Both the position numbers and the translations under genes were made by a program. Source: Alterluteimonas quercicellularis (lineage in GTDB: Bacteria > Pseudomonadota > Gammaproteobacteria > Xanthomonadales > Xanthomonadaceae). From it: a stretch of DNA of 43,388 bases. The notes beneath the pieces were generated by a model. It did no database searches and was not told the origin of the DNA. It worked only from the letters and a program-made list of their open reading frames with translations. Location of the stretch: positions 1-43,388 of the forward strand of contig NZ_JAIWPR010000014.1 of NCBI RefSeq assembly GCF_021191635.1. The letters are read 5' to 3'. Shown one piece after another: positions 25,203-33,269 of this stretch (within the stretch, counting starts at the first letter, position 1; the number at the start of each line of letters is the position of its first letter).

Positions 25203-27287
25203 ATGAGCCTGCGTACCGCCCTCCTGCCCCTGTGCCTGGCTGCCGCGCTGCCGCTGCCGGCGCTGGCCGAACGCGGCCTCGAGGCCCGCGACCTGGCGAC
25301 GCTGCCGCGGGTGTCCTCGCCCGCGCTCTCGCCCGACGGCGGCCGGCTGGTGTTCGCCGAGCGCCGCTACGACCTCGAGGCCGACAAGGCCGAGACCGCG
25401 CTCTACCTGCGCGACCTGCGCACGCGCGACGCGCGGCCGCCGCAGCGCATCACGCCCGAGGGCTGGAGCGTCGGCTCGCCGACGTTCTCTCCGGACGGCG
25501 CCACCGTGTACTTCCTCAGCGGCAAGCAGGGCAGCCAGCAGCTCTACGCGATGCCGGCCGCCGGCGGCGAGCCGCGCCAGCTGACCGACTTCGCGCTCGA
25601 CATCGGCAGCTACCGGCTCTCGCCGGACGGGAGCCGCGTGGCGTTCAGCGCCGAGACCTTCGCCGACTGCGCACAGGCCGCCGACGGCGACGTGTTCGCC
25701 TGCACGCGGTCGCGGCTCGACGCGCGCGAGGCCGGCAAGGCCAGCGGCGTGGTCTACGACCAGCTGTTCGTGCGCCACTGGGACACCTGGAACGACGGCC
25801 GCCGCAGCCGGCTGTACGTGGCCGCGCTGCCGGCCGCGGGGGCCGCGGCGGCCAGAACCGCCACCGCCGTCAGCCAGGCGCTGGACGGCGACATCCCGTC
25901 CAAGCCCTTCGGCGATGCCGGCGACTACGCCTGGGCGCCGGACGGGAGCGCGATCGTGGCCAGCGTCAAGGTCGCCGGCCGCGAGGAGCCCTGGTCGACC
26001 AACTTCGACCTGTACCGCCTGGACCCGGCGGGCGCCGCGGCGCCGGTCAACCTCACCGAGGCCAATCCGGCCTGGGACGCGGGCCCGGTGTTCGCGCCCG
26101 ACGGCCGCACGCTGTACTACCGCGCGATGAAGCGGCCGGGCTTCGAGGCCGACCGCTACGCGCTGATGGCGCTGGACCTGGCCAGCGGGCGTGTGCGCGA
26201 GATCGCCCCGGACTGGGACCGTTCCCCCAGCAGCGTCGCGGTGGGCGAAGACGGCGCGACGCTGTACGTCGCTGCGCAGGACACCGGCGAGTACCCGCTG
26301 TTCCGCGTCGACGCGACGACCGGCGAGGTGACCCGGCTGGTGGGCGACGGCTCGGTGTCGGCCTTCGACCTCGCCGGCGGCACCCTCGCACTCACTCGGA
26401 ATTCCATGCGCACCGGCGACGTGCTGTACGCGACCACGCCCGAGGCGGCCGAGCTGCGCGCGATCACGCCCGACGCCTCCGAGCGCCTGCCAGACGTGCG
26501 CTTCGGCGACTACGAGCAGTTCTCCTTCCGCGGCGCGCACGGCAACACCGTGCACGGCTACGTGGTGAAGCCCTGGAACTACCGCGAGGGCGGGCGCTAC
26601 CCGGTGGCGTTCCTGATCCACGGCGGCCCGCAGGGCAGCTTCGGCGACGGCTGGAGCACGCGCTGGAACCCGCAGACCTACGCCGGGCAGGGCTACGCGG
26701 TGGTCATGATCGACTTCCACGGCTCCACCGGCTACGGGCAGGCCTTCACCGACGCGATCAGCGGCGACTGGGGCGGGGCGCCGCTGGAGGACCTCAAGCG
26801 CGGCTGGACCGCGGCGCAGCGCGAGTACCCCTTCCTCGACGGCGACCGCGCCTGCGCCCTGGGCGCCAGCTACGGCGGCTACATGGTGAACTGGATCGCC
26901 GGGCAGTGGAACGAGCCCTGGAAGTGCCTGGTCAACCACAACGGCGTGTTCGACACCCGCTCGATGGGCCTGGTGACCGAGGAACTGTGGTTCACCGAGT
27001 GGGAGAACGGCGGCACGGTCTACGACCGGCCCGAGGCCTACGAACAGTTCAATCCGGCCCGGCACATCGACAGGTGGCGGGTGCCGATGCTGGTGGTGGC
27101 GGGGCAGAACGACTTCCGGGTGCCGATCGACCAGAGCCTGTCGACCTTCACCGCGCTGCAGCGCCAGGGCATCCCGTCGCGGCTGCTGTACTTCTCCGAC
27201 GAGAACCACTGGGTGCTCAAGCCGCACAACAGCCTGCTCTGGCACGACACCGTCAACGCCTGGCTGAAGCAGCACATCGGTTCCTGA
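25203..27287 (+). CDS. Secreted S9 family peptidase, DPP5/DPP IV-like
   Basis: A 694-residue exported serine peptidase, only distantly related to the preceding one. The signal peptide MSLRTALLPLCLAAALPLPALA ends at residue 22. TolB/DPP-type propeller repeats follow (SPALSPDGGRLVFAERRYD, SPTFSPDGATVYFLSG, YRLSPDGSRVAFSAE, YAWAPDGSAIVAS). The catalytic triad is Ser556 (LGASYGGYMVNW), Asp637 (VAGQNDFRVP) and His669 (DENHWVLKP). HWVLKP and FLIHGGPQGSFGD are typical of the DPP5-like group that releases dipeptides from oligopeptides. ATG 25203 has a weak ribosome-binding site; a TACCAT -10-like hexamer lies about 35 bases upstream. Together with its neighbour it suggests a periplasmic peptide-catabolism role. 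Confidence 0.92.
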   Translation: MSLRTALLPLCLAAALPLPALAERGLEARDLATLPRVSSPALSPDGGRLVFAERRYDLEADKAETALYLRDLRTRDARPPQRITPEGWSVGSPTFSPDGATVYFLSGKQGSQQLYAMPAAGGEPRQLTDFALDIGSYRLSPDGSRVAFSAETFADCAQAADGDVFACTRSRLDAREAGKASGVVYDQLFVRHWDTWNDGRRSRLYVAALPAAGAAAARTATAVSQALDGDIPSKPFGDAGDYAWAPDGSAIVASVKVAGREEPWSTNFDLYRLDPAGAAAPVNLTEANPAWDAGPVFAPDGRTLYYRAMKRPGFEADRYALMALDLASGRVREIAPDWDRSPSSVAVGEDGATLYVAAQDTGEYPLFRVDATTGEVTRLVGDGSVSAFDLAGGTLALTRNSMRTGDVLYATTPEAAELRAITPDASERLPDVRFGDYEQFSFRGAHGNTVHGYVVKPWNYREGGRYPVAFLIHGGPQGSFGDGWSTRWNPQTYAGQGYAVVMIDFHGSTGYGQAFTDAISGDWGGAPLEDLKRGWTAAQREYPFLDGDRACALGASYGGYMVNWIAGQWNEPWKCLVNHNGVFDTRSMGLVTEELWFTEWENGGTVYDRPEAYEQFNPARHIDRWRVPMLVVAGQNDFRVPIDQSLSTFTALQRQGIPSRLLYFSDENHWVLKPHNSLLWHDTVNAWLKQHIGS

Positions 27288-27333
27288 CCGCGCGCGCCAT
27301 CGGGCCTGTTGACGCTCATGGCATGCCTCGCAT

Positions 27334-27430
27334 GGCGTTCCCGTGGCCGCCAGGTGGCGTTGCGCAGCGCAGTGCCCGACGGGCGGCCAGGGCAAGCTGC
27401 GCGGCGCCGCGTGGCGGCCACGGGGACGCC
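27334..27430. repeat. Long imperfect palindrome, possible mobile or structured element
   Basis: Two 35-base arms (27334-27368 and 27396-27430) pair at 30 positions; the left arm contains GGCGTTCCCGTGGCCGCCAG and the right its near complement CGTGGCGGCCACGGGGACGCC. Four of the five mismatches become G-U pairs in RNA. Inside, TGCCC (27373-27377) and GGGCA (27390-27394) extend the structure. It lies between the S9 peptidase and DUF819 genes, too large for an ordinary terminator and without a U-tract. The rest of this 277-base gap shows only a GATAAGG -10-like sequence near 27510. Confidence 0.65.
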
Positions 27431-27564
27431 GCCGGCCCCCATCTCGCCTGCGCGACCGGGCTGAGGCTGCGCGCGCTGGCCGGCGGTTGAGCGCGTGGCG
27501 CGGGGCCGCGATAAGGTAGGCGGCCGCGCGGCCCGCCCGCAGACCCACGGACCCCCGACACGGC

Positions 27565-28815
27565 ATGAACGAGACCGCCCGCAGCGCCCTCATCGACAAC
27601 GACATCGTCGTCTTCGGCCTGATCGCCGCCACGCTCGGCCTGATCTTCTGGCTGGCCAGCGGGCCGACCCCGTTCTGGCGCAAGTTCTTCTCCTGGGTGC
27701 CGGCGCTGCTGCTGTGCTACTTCGTGCCGGCGTTCTACAACACCGTGGGCCTGATCGACGGCGAGAACAGCGCGCTCTACAACCCGGTCGCCAGCCGCAT
27801 CCTGCTACCGGCGGCGCTGGTGCTGCTGACCCTGTCGATCGACCTCAAGGGCATCCTGAAGCTGGGGCCGAAGCTGCTGTTCGTGTTCTGCGCGGGCACG
27901 GTGGGCGTGGCGCTGGGCGCGGTGGTCGCGTTCCAGCTGATGGCCTGGCTGCACCCGCCGGCGGTGGCCGGCGACACCTGGAAGGGCATGGCGGCGCTGT
28001 CGGGCAGCTGGATCGGCGGCGGCGCCAACATGGTGGCCATCCGCGAGGTCTACGGCGTGGACGCCACCCTGTTCGGCCAGTTCGCGGTGGTCGACGTGGC
28101 CTTCGCCAGCCTGTGGATGGCGGTGCTGCTGTTCCTGGCCAACCGCTCGTCGCAGATCGACCTGCGCAGCGGCGCCGACACCCGCGCGCTCGACGAGCTG
28201 CGCGACCGCATCGCCGCCTACGAGGCGGCTAACGCGCGCATCCCGACGCTCGCCGACCTGATGATGATCGTCGGCGTCGCGTTCGGCATCGTCGGGCTGG
28301 CGCATGCCGTGGGCGGCCCGGTCGCGGCCTGGTTCGGCGCCAACTTCGAGTTCGCGCCCCGCTTCAGCCTGGACTCGTCCTTCGTGTGGGTGGTGGTGCT
28401 GGCGACGCTGGCGGGCCTGGCGCTCAGCTTCACCCGCGTGCGCGAACTGGAGAGCGCGGGCGCCTCCAAGCTGGGCACGGTCTGCCTGTACTTCCTGATC
28501 GCCTGCATCGGCATGCAGATGGACTTCCTGCAGCTGGCGAACCGGCCGGAGCTGCTGGCCATCGGCGCGATCTGGATGGCCGTGCACGTGCTGGTGATCT
28601 GGGGCGCGGCACGGCTGGTCAACGCGCCGCTGTTCTACTTCGGGGTGGGCTCGATGGGCAACATCGGCGCCGCCGCCTCGGCCCCGGTCATCGCCGCGGC
28701 CTTCCACCCCTCGCTGGCCCCGGTCGGCGTGCTGCTGGGCACGGTCGGCTACGCCACCGGCACGGTCATCGCCTACTTCATCGGCCAGGTGCTGCGGGTC
28801 ATGGCGGGGCAGTAG
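27565..28815 (+). CDS. DUF819 family membrane protein (YjcL-like)
   Basis: A 416-residue inner-membrane protein with about 11-12 transmembrane segments, a family of presumed transporters without a known substrate. Landmarks are WVPALLLCYFVPAFYNTVG, LLPAALVLLTLSIDLKGILKLGPK, LSGSWIGGGANMVAIREVYG near residue 150, and the C-terminal GVGSMGNIGAAASAPVIAAAFHPSLAPVGVLLGTVGYATGT. The repeated G-G/N motifs in both halves suggest a two-fold inverted transporter architecture. Length is normal. It converges with the ybdD-cstA unit, and a strong hairpin lies between them. Confidence 0.9.
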   Translation: MNETARSALIDNDIVVFGLIAATLGLIFWLASGPTPFWRKFFSWVPALLLCYFVPAFYNTVGLIDGENSALYNPVASRILLPAALVLLTLSIDLKGILKLGPKLLFVFCAGTVGVALGAVVAFQLMAWLHPPAVAGDTWKGMAALSGSWIGGGANMVAIREVYGVDATLFGQFAVVDVAFASLWMAVLLFLANRSSQIDLRSGADTRALDELRDRIAAYEAANARIPTLADLMMIVGVAFGIVGLAHAVGGPVAAWFGANFEFAPRFSLDSSFVWVVVLATLAGLALSFTRVRELESAGASKLGTVCLYFLIACIGMQMDFLQLANRPELLAIGAIWMAVHVLVIWGAARLVNAPLFYFGVGSMGNIGAAASAPVIAAAFHPSLAPVGVLLGTVGYATGTVIAYFIGQVLRVMAGQ

Positions 28816-28845
28816 CGGGCCGATCCCGGGCGGGGCCGGGCACGG

Positions 28846-28885
28846 TGGCGGAAAGAAGAAGGGCGGGACCGAGGTCCCGCCCTTC
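28846..28885 (-). terminator. Rho-independent terminator of the cstA-ybdD operon
   Basis: On the minus strand GAAGGGCGGGAC and GTCCCGCCCTTC form a perfect 12-bp stem with a four-base loop (28858-28885), followed by the pyrimidine tail TTCTTTCC. It lies 22 bases after the ybdD stop. The plus-strand side lacks a U-tract, so it acts mainly on the minus strand. Confidence 0.85.
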
Positions 28886-28906
28886 CGGGTGGCGCGGCGG
28901 CCGCGG

Positions 28907-29131
28907 TCAGCAGCAGCGGAAGCCGTTGCGTCCTCCGAAGCGCGCCTCCTGCCGCTCGCGGAAGAAGGTCTTGTAGTCCATCGGCTCGCGGTCCGGGTGC
29001 TTCTCCAGGATGTGGCGGACGTAGTTGTCGTAGTCGGGAATGCCGCAGCACAGGCGCGCGGTCTCCACCAGCCGCCGCCACACCAGCTTCTGGGTGGCGA
29101 AGAAGGAGACCGGGACCAGTTGCGAGCCCAT
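28907..29131 (-). CDS. ybdD: YbdD/YjiX family small protein
   Basis: A 74-residue protein of the YbdD/YjiX family, almost always encoded directly after CstA/BtsT pyruvate transporters; evidence in the literature suggests it is needed for transporter function. The family core is complete: ARLCCGIPDYDNYVRHILEKHPDREPMDYKTFFRERQEARFGG and the terminal Cys-Cys (RCC). The N-terminus is about 7-9 residues longer than in E. coli. Its ATG overlaps the cstA stop (TAATG), so translation is coupled. Confidence 0.93.
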   Translation of the reverse strand: MGSQLVPVSFFATQKLVWRRLVETARLCCGIPDYDNYVRHILEKHPDREPMDYKTFFRERQEARFGGRNGFRCC

Positions 29132-31218
29132 TACAGCCACGCCTTCTGCTGGTCTTCCGACAGCGCGACGTACGGCGTCTCGCGGTCGGTGCGCTCGCCG
29201 ACGGCGCGGGCCTTGGCGATCGCGCGGACGGCGTAGGCCAGCACGCTGAACACCACGAACAGGAACAGCACGGTCAGGCCGGCGTTGACGTAGCCGTTGA
29301 CCACCACCTGCTGCATCTGCCCCATGGTCTTGGCCGCGCCCAGCAGCTCGCCGTCGGCGATCGCCTGCTGGTAGCGGCGGGCCTGGGCGACGAAGCCCAT
29401 CGCCGGGTTGCTGTCGAAGATCTTGATCAGGCCGGCGTAGGTGGTGCAGATCAGCAGCCACACCGCCGGGACGATGGTGACCCAGGCGTAGCGCTCGCGC
29501 TTCATCTTGAACAGCACCACCGTGCACAGCATCAGCGCGATGCCGGCCAGCATCTGGTTGGCGATGCCGAACAGCGGCCACAGCGTGTTGATGCCGCCCA
29601 GCGGATCGACCACGCCCTGGTACAGGAAGTAGCCCCACAGCGCGACGCAGCCGGCGGTGCCGATCACGTTGGCGCCCCAGGAGTCGGTCCTGCGCAGCAC
29701 CGGCACGAAGTTGCCCAGCAGATCCTGCAGCATGAAGCGGCCGGCGCGGGTGCCCGCGTCGACCGCAGTCAGGATGAACAGCGCCTCGAACAGGATGGCG
29801 AAGTGGTACCAGAACGCCATCATGCCGTCGCCGCCGGGCAGGGCGTCGTGCAGGATCACCGCGATGCCCACCGCCAGCGTCGGCGCGCCGCCGGCGCGCG
29901 AGATGATGGTGCCCTCGCCGATGTCGCGCGCGGTCTGCTCGAGCATCTCCGGGGTCACGTGGAAGCCCCAGCTGCTGACCGTGGCGGCCACGCTGGCCGG
30001 GTCGGTGCCGATCACCGCCGCGGGGCTGTTCATGGCGAAGTAGATGCCGGGCTCGATGATCGAGGCGGCCACCAGCGCCATGATGGCGACGAAGGACTCC
30101 ATCAGCATGCCGCCGTAGCCGATGTAGCGGGCGTGGGTCTCGTTGGCCAGCAGCTTCGGCGTGGTGCCCGAGGAGATCAGGGCGTGGAAGCCGGAGACCG
30201 CGCCGCAGGCGATGGTGATGAACAGGAACGGGAAGATGTCGCCGCGCCACACCGGGCCCTCGCCGCTGGCCGCGAACTGGGTCAGCGCCGGCATCTTCAG
30301 CGAGGTCACCTCCGGGCTGGCGATGACGATGCCGATCGCCAGCGCCACCACCACGCCGATCTTGAGGAAGGTGGAGAGGTAGTCGCGCGGGGCGAGCAGC
30401 AGCCAGACCGGCAGCACCGCGGCGACGAAGCCGTAGCCGATCAGCATCCAGGTGATCTGGGTGCCGGTGAAGGTGAAGGCCGGGCCCCAGGTCGGGTGCG
30501 CGCCGACGCGGCCGCCGAACCAGATCGCGAACAGCAGCAGGGCGATGCCGATCACCGAGATCTCGCCGATCTTGCCGGGCCGGATGTAGCGCATGTAGAC
30601 GCCCATGAAGATCGCGATCGGCATCGTCGCGATCACCGTGAACATGCCCCACGGGCTCTCGGCCAGGGCCTTGACCACGATCATCGCCAGCACGGCGAGG
30701 ATGATGATCATGATCATGAAGGCGCCGAACAGGGCGATGGTGCCCGCGACCGGGCCCATCTCCTCGCGGACCAGGTCGCCCAGCGAGCGGCCGTTGCGGC
30801 GCGAGGAGATGAACAGGACCATGAAGTCCTGCACCGCGCCGGCCAGCACCACGCCGGCGATCAGCCAGAGCATGCCGGGCAGGTAGCCCATCTGCGCGGC
30901 CAGCACCGGGCCCACCAGCGGGCCGGCGCCGGCGATCGCGGCGAAGTGGTGCCCGAACAGCACGTGCTTGTTCGTGGGCACGTAGTCGAGCCCGTCGTTG
31001 TTGACGTGCGCGGGCGTGGCGCGCGTCGGGTCCAGCTGCATCACGTTCCTGGCGATGTACAGGCTGTAGAAGCGGTAGGCCACCAGGTAGATCGACACCG
31101 CCGCGGCGACGATCCACAGCGCGTTGATGGATTCGCCGCGCCGCAGCGCGACGGTGCCCAGGCAGAACGCGCCGAGCAGGGCGAGCGCTGCCCAGGCGAC
31201 CTTCGAAAGGCCTTTCAT
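29131..31218 (-). CDS. cstA: CstA family pyruvate/carbon starvation transporter
   Basis: A 695-residue inner-membrane transporter with about 16-18 transmembrane segments. E. coli CstA and BtsT take up pyruvate and contribute to peptide use under carbon limitation. Family landmarks are VNNDGLDYVPTNKHVLFGHHFAAIAGAGPLVGPVLAAQMGYLPGMLW, QDFMVLFISSRRNGRSLG, CGAVSGFHALISSGTTPKLL, and the late GGINTLWPLFGIANQMLAG. ATG 31218 was chosen because CTGGGAG lies seven bases upstream and MKGLSKVAW begins the first helix; the ATG at 31275 is rejected. An inverted repeat in the promoter region may be its operator. It forms a coupled pair with ybdD. Confidence 0.95.
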   Translation of the reverse strand: MKGLSKVAWAALALLGAFCLGTVALRRGESINALWIVAAAVSIYLVAYRFYSLYIARNVMQLDPTRATPAHVNNDGLDYVPTNKHVLFGHHFAAIAGAGPLVGPVLAAQMGYLPGMLWLIAGVVLAGAVQDFMVLFISSRRNGRSLGDLVREEMGPVAGTIALFGAFMIMIIILAVLAMIVVKALAESPWGMFTVIATMPIAIFMGVYMRYIRPGKIGEISVIGIALLLFAIWFGGRVGAHPTWGPAFTFTGTQITWMLIGYGFVAAVLPVWLLLAPRDYLSTFLKIGVVVALAIGIVIASPEVTSLKMPALTQFAASGEGPVWRGDIFPFLFITIACGAVSGFHALISSGTTPKLLANETHARYIGYGGMLMESFVAIMALVAASIIEPGIYFAMNSPAAVIGTDPASVAATVSSWGFHVTPEMLEQTARDIGEGTIISRAGGAPTLAVGIAVILHDALPGGDGMMAFWYHFAILFEALFILTAVDAGTRAGRFMLQDLLGNFVPVLRRTDSWGANVIGTAGCVALWGYFLYQGVVDPLGGINTLWPLFGIANQMLAGIALMLCTVVLFKMKRERYAWVTIVPAVWLLICTTYAGLIKIFDSNPAMGFVAQARRYQQAIADGELLGAAKTMGQMQQVVVNGYVNAGLTVLFLFVVFSVLAYAVRAIAKARAVGERTDRETPYVALSEDQQKAWL

Positions 31219-31292
31219 CGTGTCGACTCCCAGGAAATGATGGGCTAGGGTCCACCCCGGCCCCGGAACGGTCAAGGCGCGCGGTCGGGGAC

Positions 31293-31309
31293 GACCATAG
31301 ACTTTGGTC
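31293..31309. promoter_or_regulatory. Inverted repeat upstream of cstA, possible operator
   Basis: GACCA-N7-TGGTC, centred about 83 bases before the cstA start and 23 bases after the preceding gene. The inner sequence reads AAGTCTA on the minus strand. It could bind a carbon-status regulator; I cannot name the factor from the sequence. Confidence 0.4.
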
Positions 31310-31331
31310 TTAGGCCGGCGCCGTCGGCGGG

Positions 31332-32117
31332 TCAGACGACCTCGATCTCGAGCGGGCGCAGGCCGTCCACGTTGGCGACCATGCGGTCCCCGCGCTCGAC
31401 CGGCCCGACGCCCTCCGGCGTGCCGGTGTAGATCAGATCGCCGGCCGCCAGCTCCACCTGCTTCGACAGCTCGGCCAGGATGGCGCGCACGCCCCAGATC
31501 ATGTGGTCGAGGTCGCTGTCCTGCCGCGTGCGGCCGTTGACCTCGAGGCGGATGCGCCCCTTGGTGAGGAAGCCGGTCCGGGCGATCGGCGTGATCGGCC
31601 CGCAGGGCGCGCTGTCCTCGAAGGACTTGCCGATCTCCCAGGGCTTCTCCATCGCCTTCATGTCGCTCTGGCGGTCGCGGCGGGTCATGTCGAAGCCCAC
31701 CGCATAGCCGAAGACGTGCTCGTGCGCCCGCTCGGGCGCGATGTCGAAGCCGCCGCTGCCCAGCGCCACCACCAGCTCGGTCTCGAACTGGAAGTCCTCG
31801 GTCAGCGCGGGGTAGCGCATGCGGCCGCCGGTCTGCACGATCATGTCGCGCTGCTTCTGGAAGAAGAACGGCGGTTCCGCCTCGTTGTTGTCCAGCTCGC
31901 GCACGTGCGCCAGGTAGTTGCGGCCGACGCAGTGGATGCGGCGCACCGGGAAGCGGTCCTGGCTGCCTTCGATGGCGAGCGAGACGGTCTCCGGCGGCGG
32001 GAACACGAACCCGCCGGGCGCGCGCCCGGCGCCTTGCCCGGCCCTGGCCGGGAGCGCGGAGGCGACGGCGCCCGCGGCTCCGGCGGCGAGCAGCGTGCGT
32101 CGGGTCTTGTCGATCAT
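31332..32117 (-). CDS. Tat-exported fumarylacetoacetate hydrolase family protein
   Basis: A 261-residue enzyme of the FAH superfamily, closest to the fumarylpyruvate hydrolase/isomerase-type branch that cleaves 2,4-diketo acids in aromatic catabolism. Core motifs are RRIHCVGRNYLAHVRELDNN, EPPFFFQKQRDMIV, FETELVVALGSGG with the metal-binding acidic residues, GYAVGFDMTRRDRQ, and AAGDLIYTGTPEGVGPVERGD. FAH enzymes are normally cytosolic. Here the first 26 residues (MIDKTRRTLLAAGAAGAVASALPARA) look like a twin-arginine signal with TRRTLL and an AxA cleavage site. It is the last gene of a run with a Tat-exported hydrolase, a porin and a binding protein, suggesting periplasmic substrate processing. 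Confidence 0.88.
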   Translation of the reverse strand: MIDKTRRTLLAAGAAGAVASALPARAGQGAGRAPGGFVFPPPETVSLAIEGSQDRFPVRRIHCVGRNYLAHVRELDNNEAEPPFFFQKQRDMIVQTGGRMRYPALTEDFQFETELVVALGSGGFDIAPERAHEHVFGYAVGFDMTRRDRQSDMKAMEKPWEIGKSFEDSAPCGPITPIARTGFLTKGRIRLEVNGRTRQDSDLDHMIWGVRAILAELSKQVELAAGDLIYTGTPEGVGPVERGDRMVANVDGLRPLEIEVV

Positions 32118-32175
32118 GGGGGTTCTCCGTGTGGTGGGACGACGTGGGGGAGGACGACGCGGTGCGGGCTCGCCG

Positions 32176-33231
32176 TCAGCCGTCGGCGGACGCGCCGGGA
32201 GGCAGCTCGCCGAGCGGGATCGCGGCCGGCATCGACAGGAACGCCTGCATGACGTGGAACAGCTTGCCGCGGTTGACGCCCAGCAGCGCGGTATGCGCGA
32301 GCCCGCCGAGCTTGACCATCTGCTTGTCGGAATTGGGCAGCTTGTCGAAGAAGGCCACCACGTCCGCGTCGGAGGCGATGCCGTCGAATTCGCCGCGCGC
32401 GATCAGCACCGGGCAGGGAATCCGCTCGGGATCGCAGACCGGCAGCTTGGTCACCATGTCCACGTAGGTGCCGTTGGGCACGGTGTCGCCGTACTGCAGC
32501 TCCGCGGCCGCGACCAGGTCGCCCATGTCCGGGTCGGCGGCGCCGGGGCGGTCGCGGGTGAACACCTTCGAGTAGAACTCGGCGTCGACCTTGCGCACGT
32601 TGCTCTCGAGCAGCCGCGGCAGCGTCTTGGCGCGTTCGGCGAGGGTGGGCGAGCCTTCGCCGGTCCAGACCAGGGCGCCGAGGATCAGGCTGTCCACGCG
32701 GTCGGGATAGGTGTTGGCGAAGCGCGCGGCGCGCAGCGCGCCCGAGGACTGGCCGAAGAAGGTGCCGGCGCGCTTGCCGGTGCGCTCGGCGACGATGTCG
32801 GTGGCGACCTTGAGGTCGTCGACGCCGCTGGCGATGTCGGAATAGCTCGAGGTGCGGTCGGAATGGCCGTAGCCCTCGTGGTCCATCGTCCACACGTCGT
32901 AGCCCAGCCGTGCGAAGTGGTCCATGACCGAGTAGTCGCGGCCCGGCACCTGCAGGTCGAACATGGTCTTGCCGGAGTAGGAGGAGCCGTGGACCATGAA
33001 CAGCACCGGCTTGTTCTCGATGCCGCCGGGCACGTACTTGCGGTAGACCCACAGCTTCACGCCGCGCTTGTCGCCCCAGTACTCCTCGGCGACGATGCCG
33101 CCGGCCGGTGCCGCGGCCGCGGGTTGCGCGCGCAGCGCGGCGGGCAGGAACGCGGCGGCGGTGGTGCCGACGCCGGCGGCGACCGACAGCTTCAGCAGGT
33201 CGCGTCGGTTGAGGTTGCGGGTGTCGCTCAT
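32176..33231 (-). CDS. Tat-exported alpha/beta hydrolase
   Basis: A 351-residue periplasmic hydrolase. The twin-arginine motif NRRDLLKL lies at residues 8-15, followed by an Ala-rich hydrophobic region and a predicted cleavage near residue 35. The alpha/beta-hydrolase core has the oxyanion element FMVHGSSYSG (His81-Gly82), the nucleophile elbow FFGQSSGALRA (Ser162), an acidic residue in ARGEFDGIAS and a late histidine in GGLAHTALLG. The substrate is unknown; an ester or lactone fits the fold. ATG 33231 has GGAGGCACC directly upstream. It is 58 bases before the FAH gene and 38 bases after the porin gene on the same strand. Confidence 0.87.
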   Translation of the reverse strand: MSDTRNLNRRDLLKLSVAAGVGTTAAAFLPAALRAQPAAAAPAGGIVAEEYWGDKRGVKLWVYRKYVPGGIENKPVLFMVHGSSYSGKTMFDLQVPGRDYSVMDHFARLGYDVWTMDHEGYGHSDRTSSYSDIASGVDDLKVATDIVAERTGKRAGTFFGQSSGALRAARFANTYPDRVDSLILGALVWTGEGSPTLAERAKTLPRLLESNVRKVDAEFYSKVFTRDRPGAADPDMGDLVAAAELQYGDTVPNGTYVDMVTKLPVCDPERIPCPVLIARGEFDGIASDADVVAFFDKLPNSDKQMVKLGGLAHTALLGVNRGKLFHVMQAFLSMPAAIPLGELPPGASADG

Positions 33232-33269
33232 GGTGCCTCCCGTGGTGGACGGTGGATGTGCGGATGGGG

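Noticed and set aside
29803..31248. 481-codon plus-strand frame opposite cstA
   Set aside because: The His/Asp/Gly-rich translation mirrors hydrophobic codons of the transporter on the other strand; no initiation signal or domain is present.
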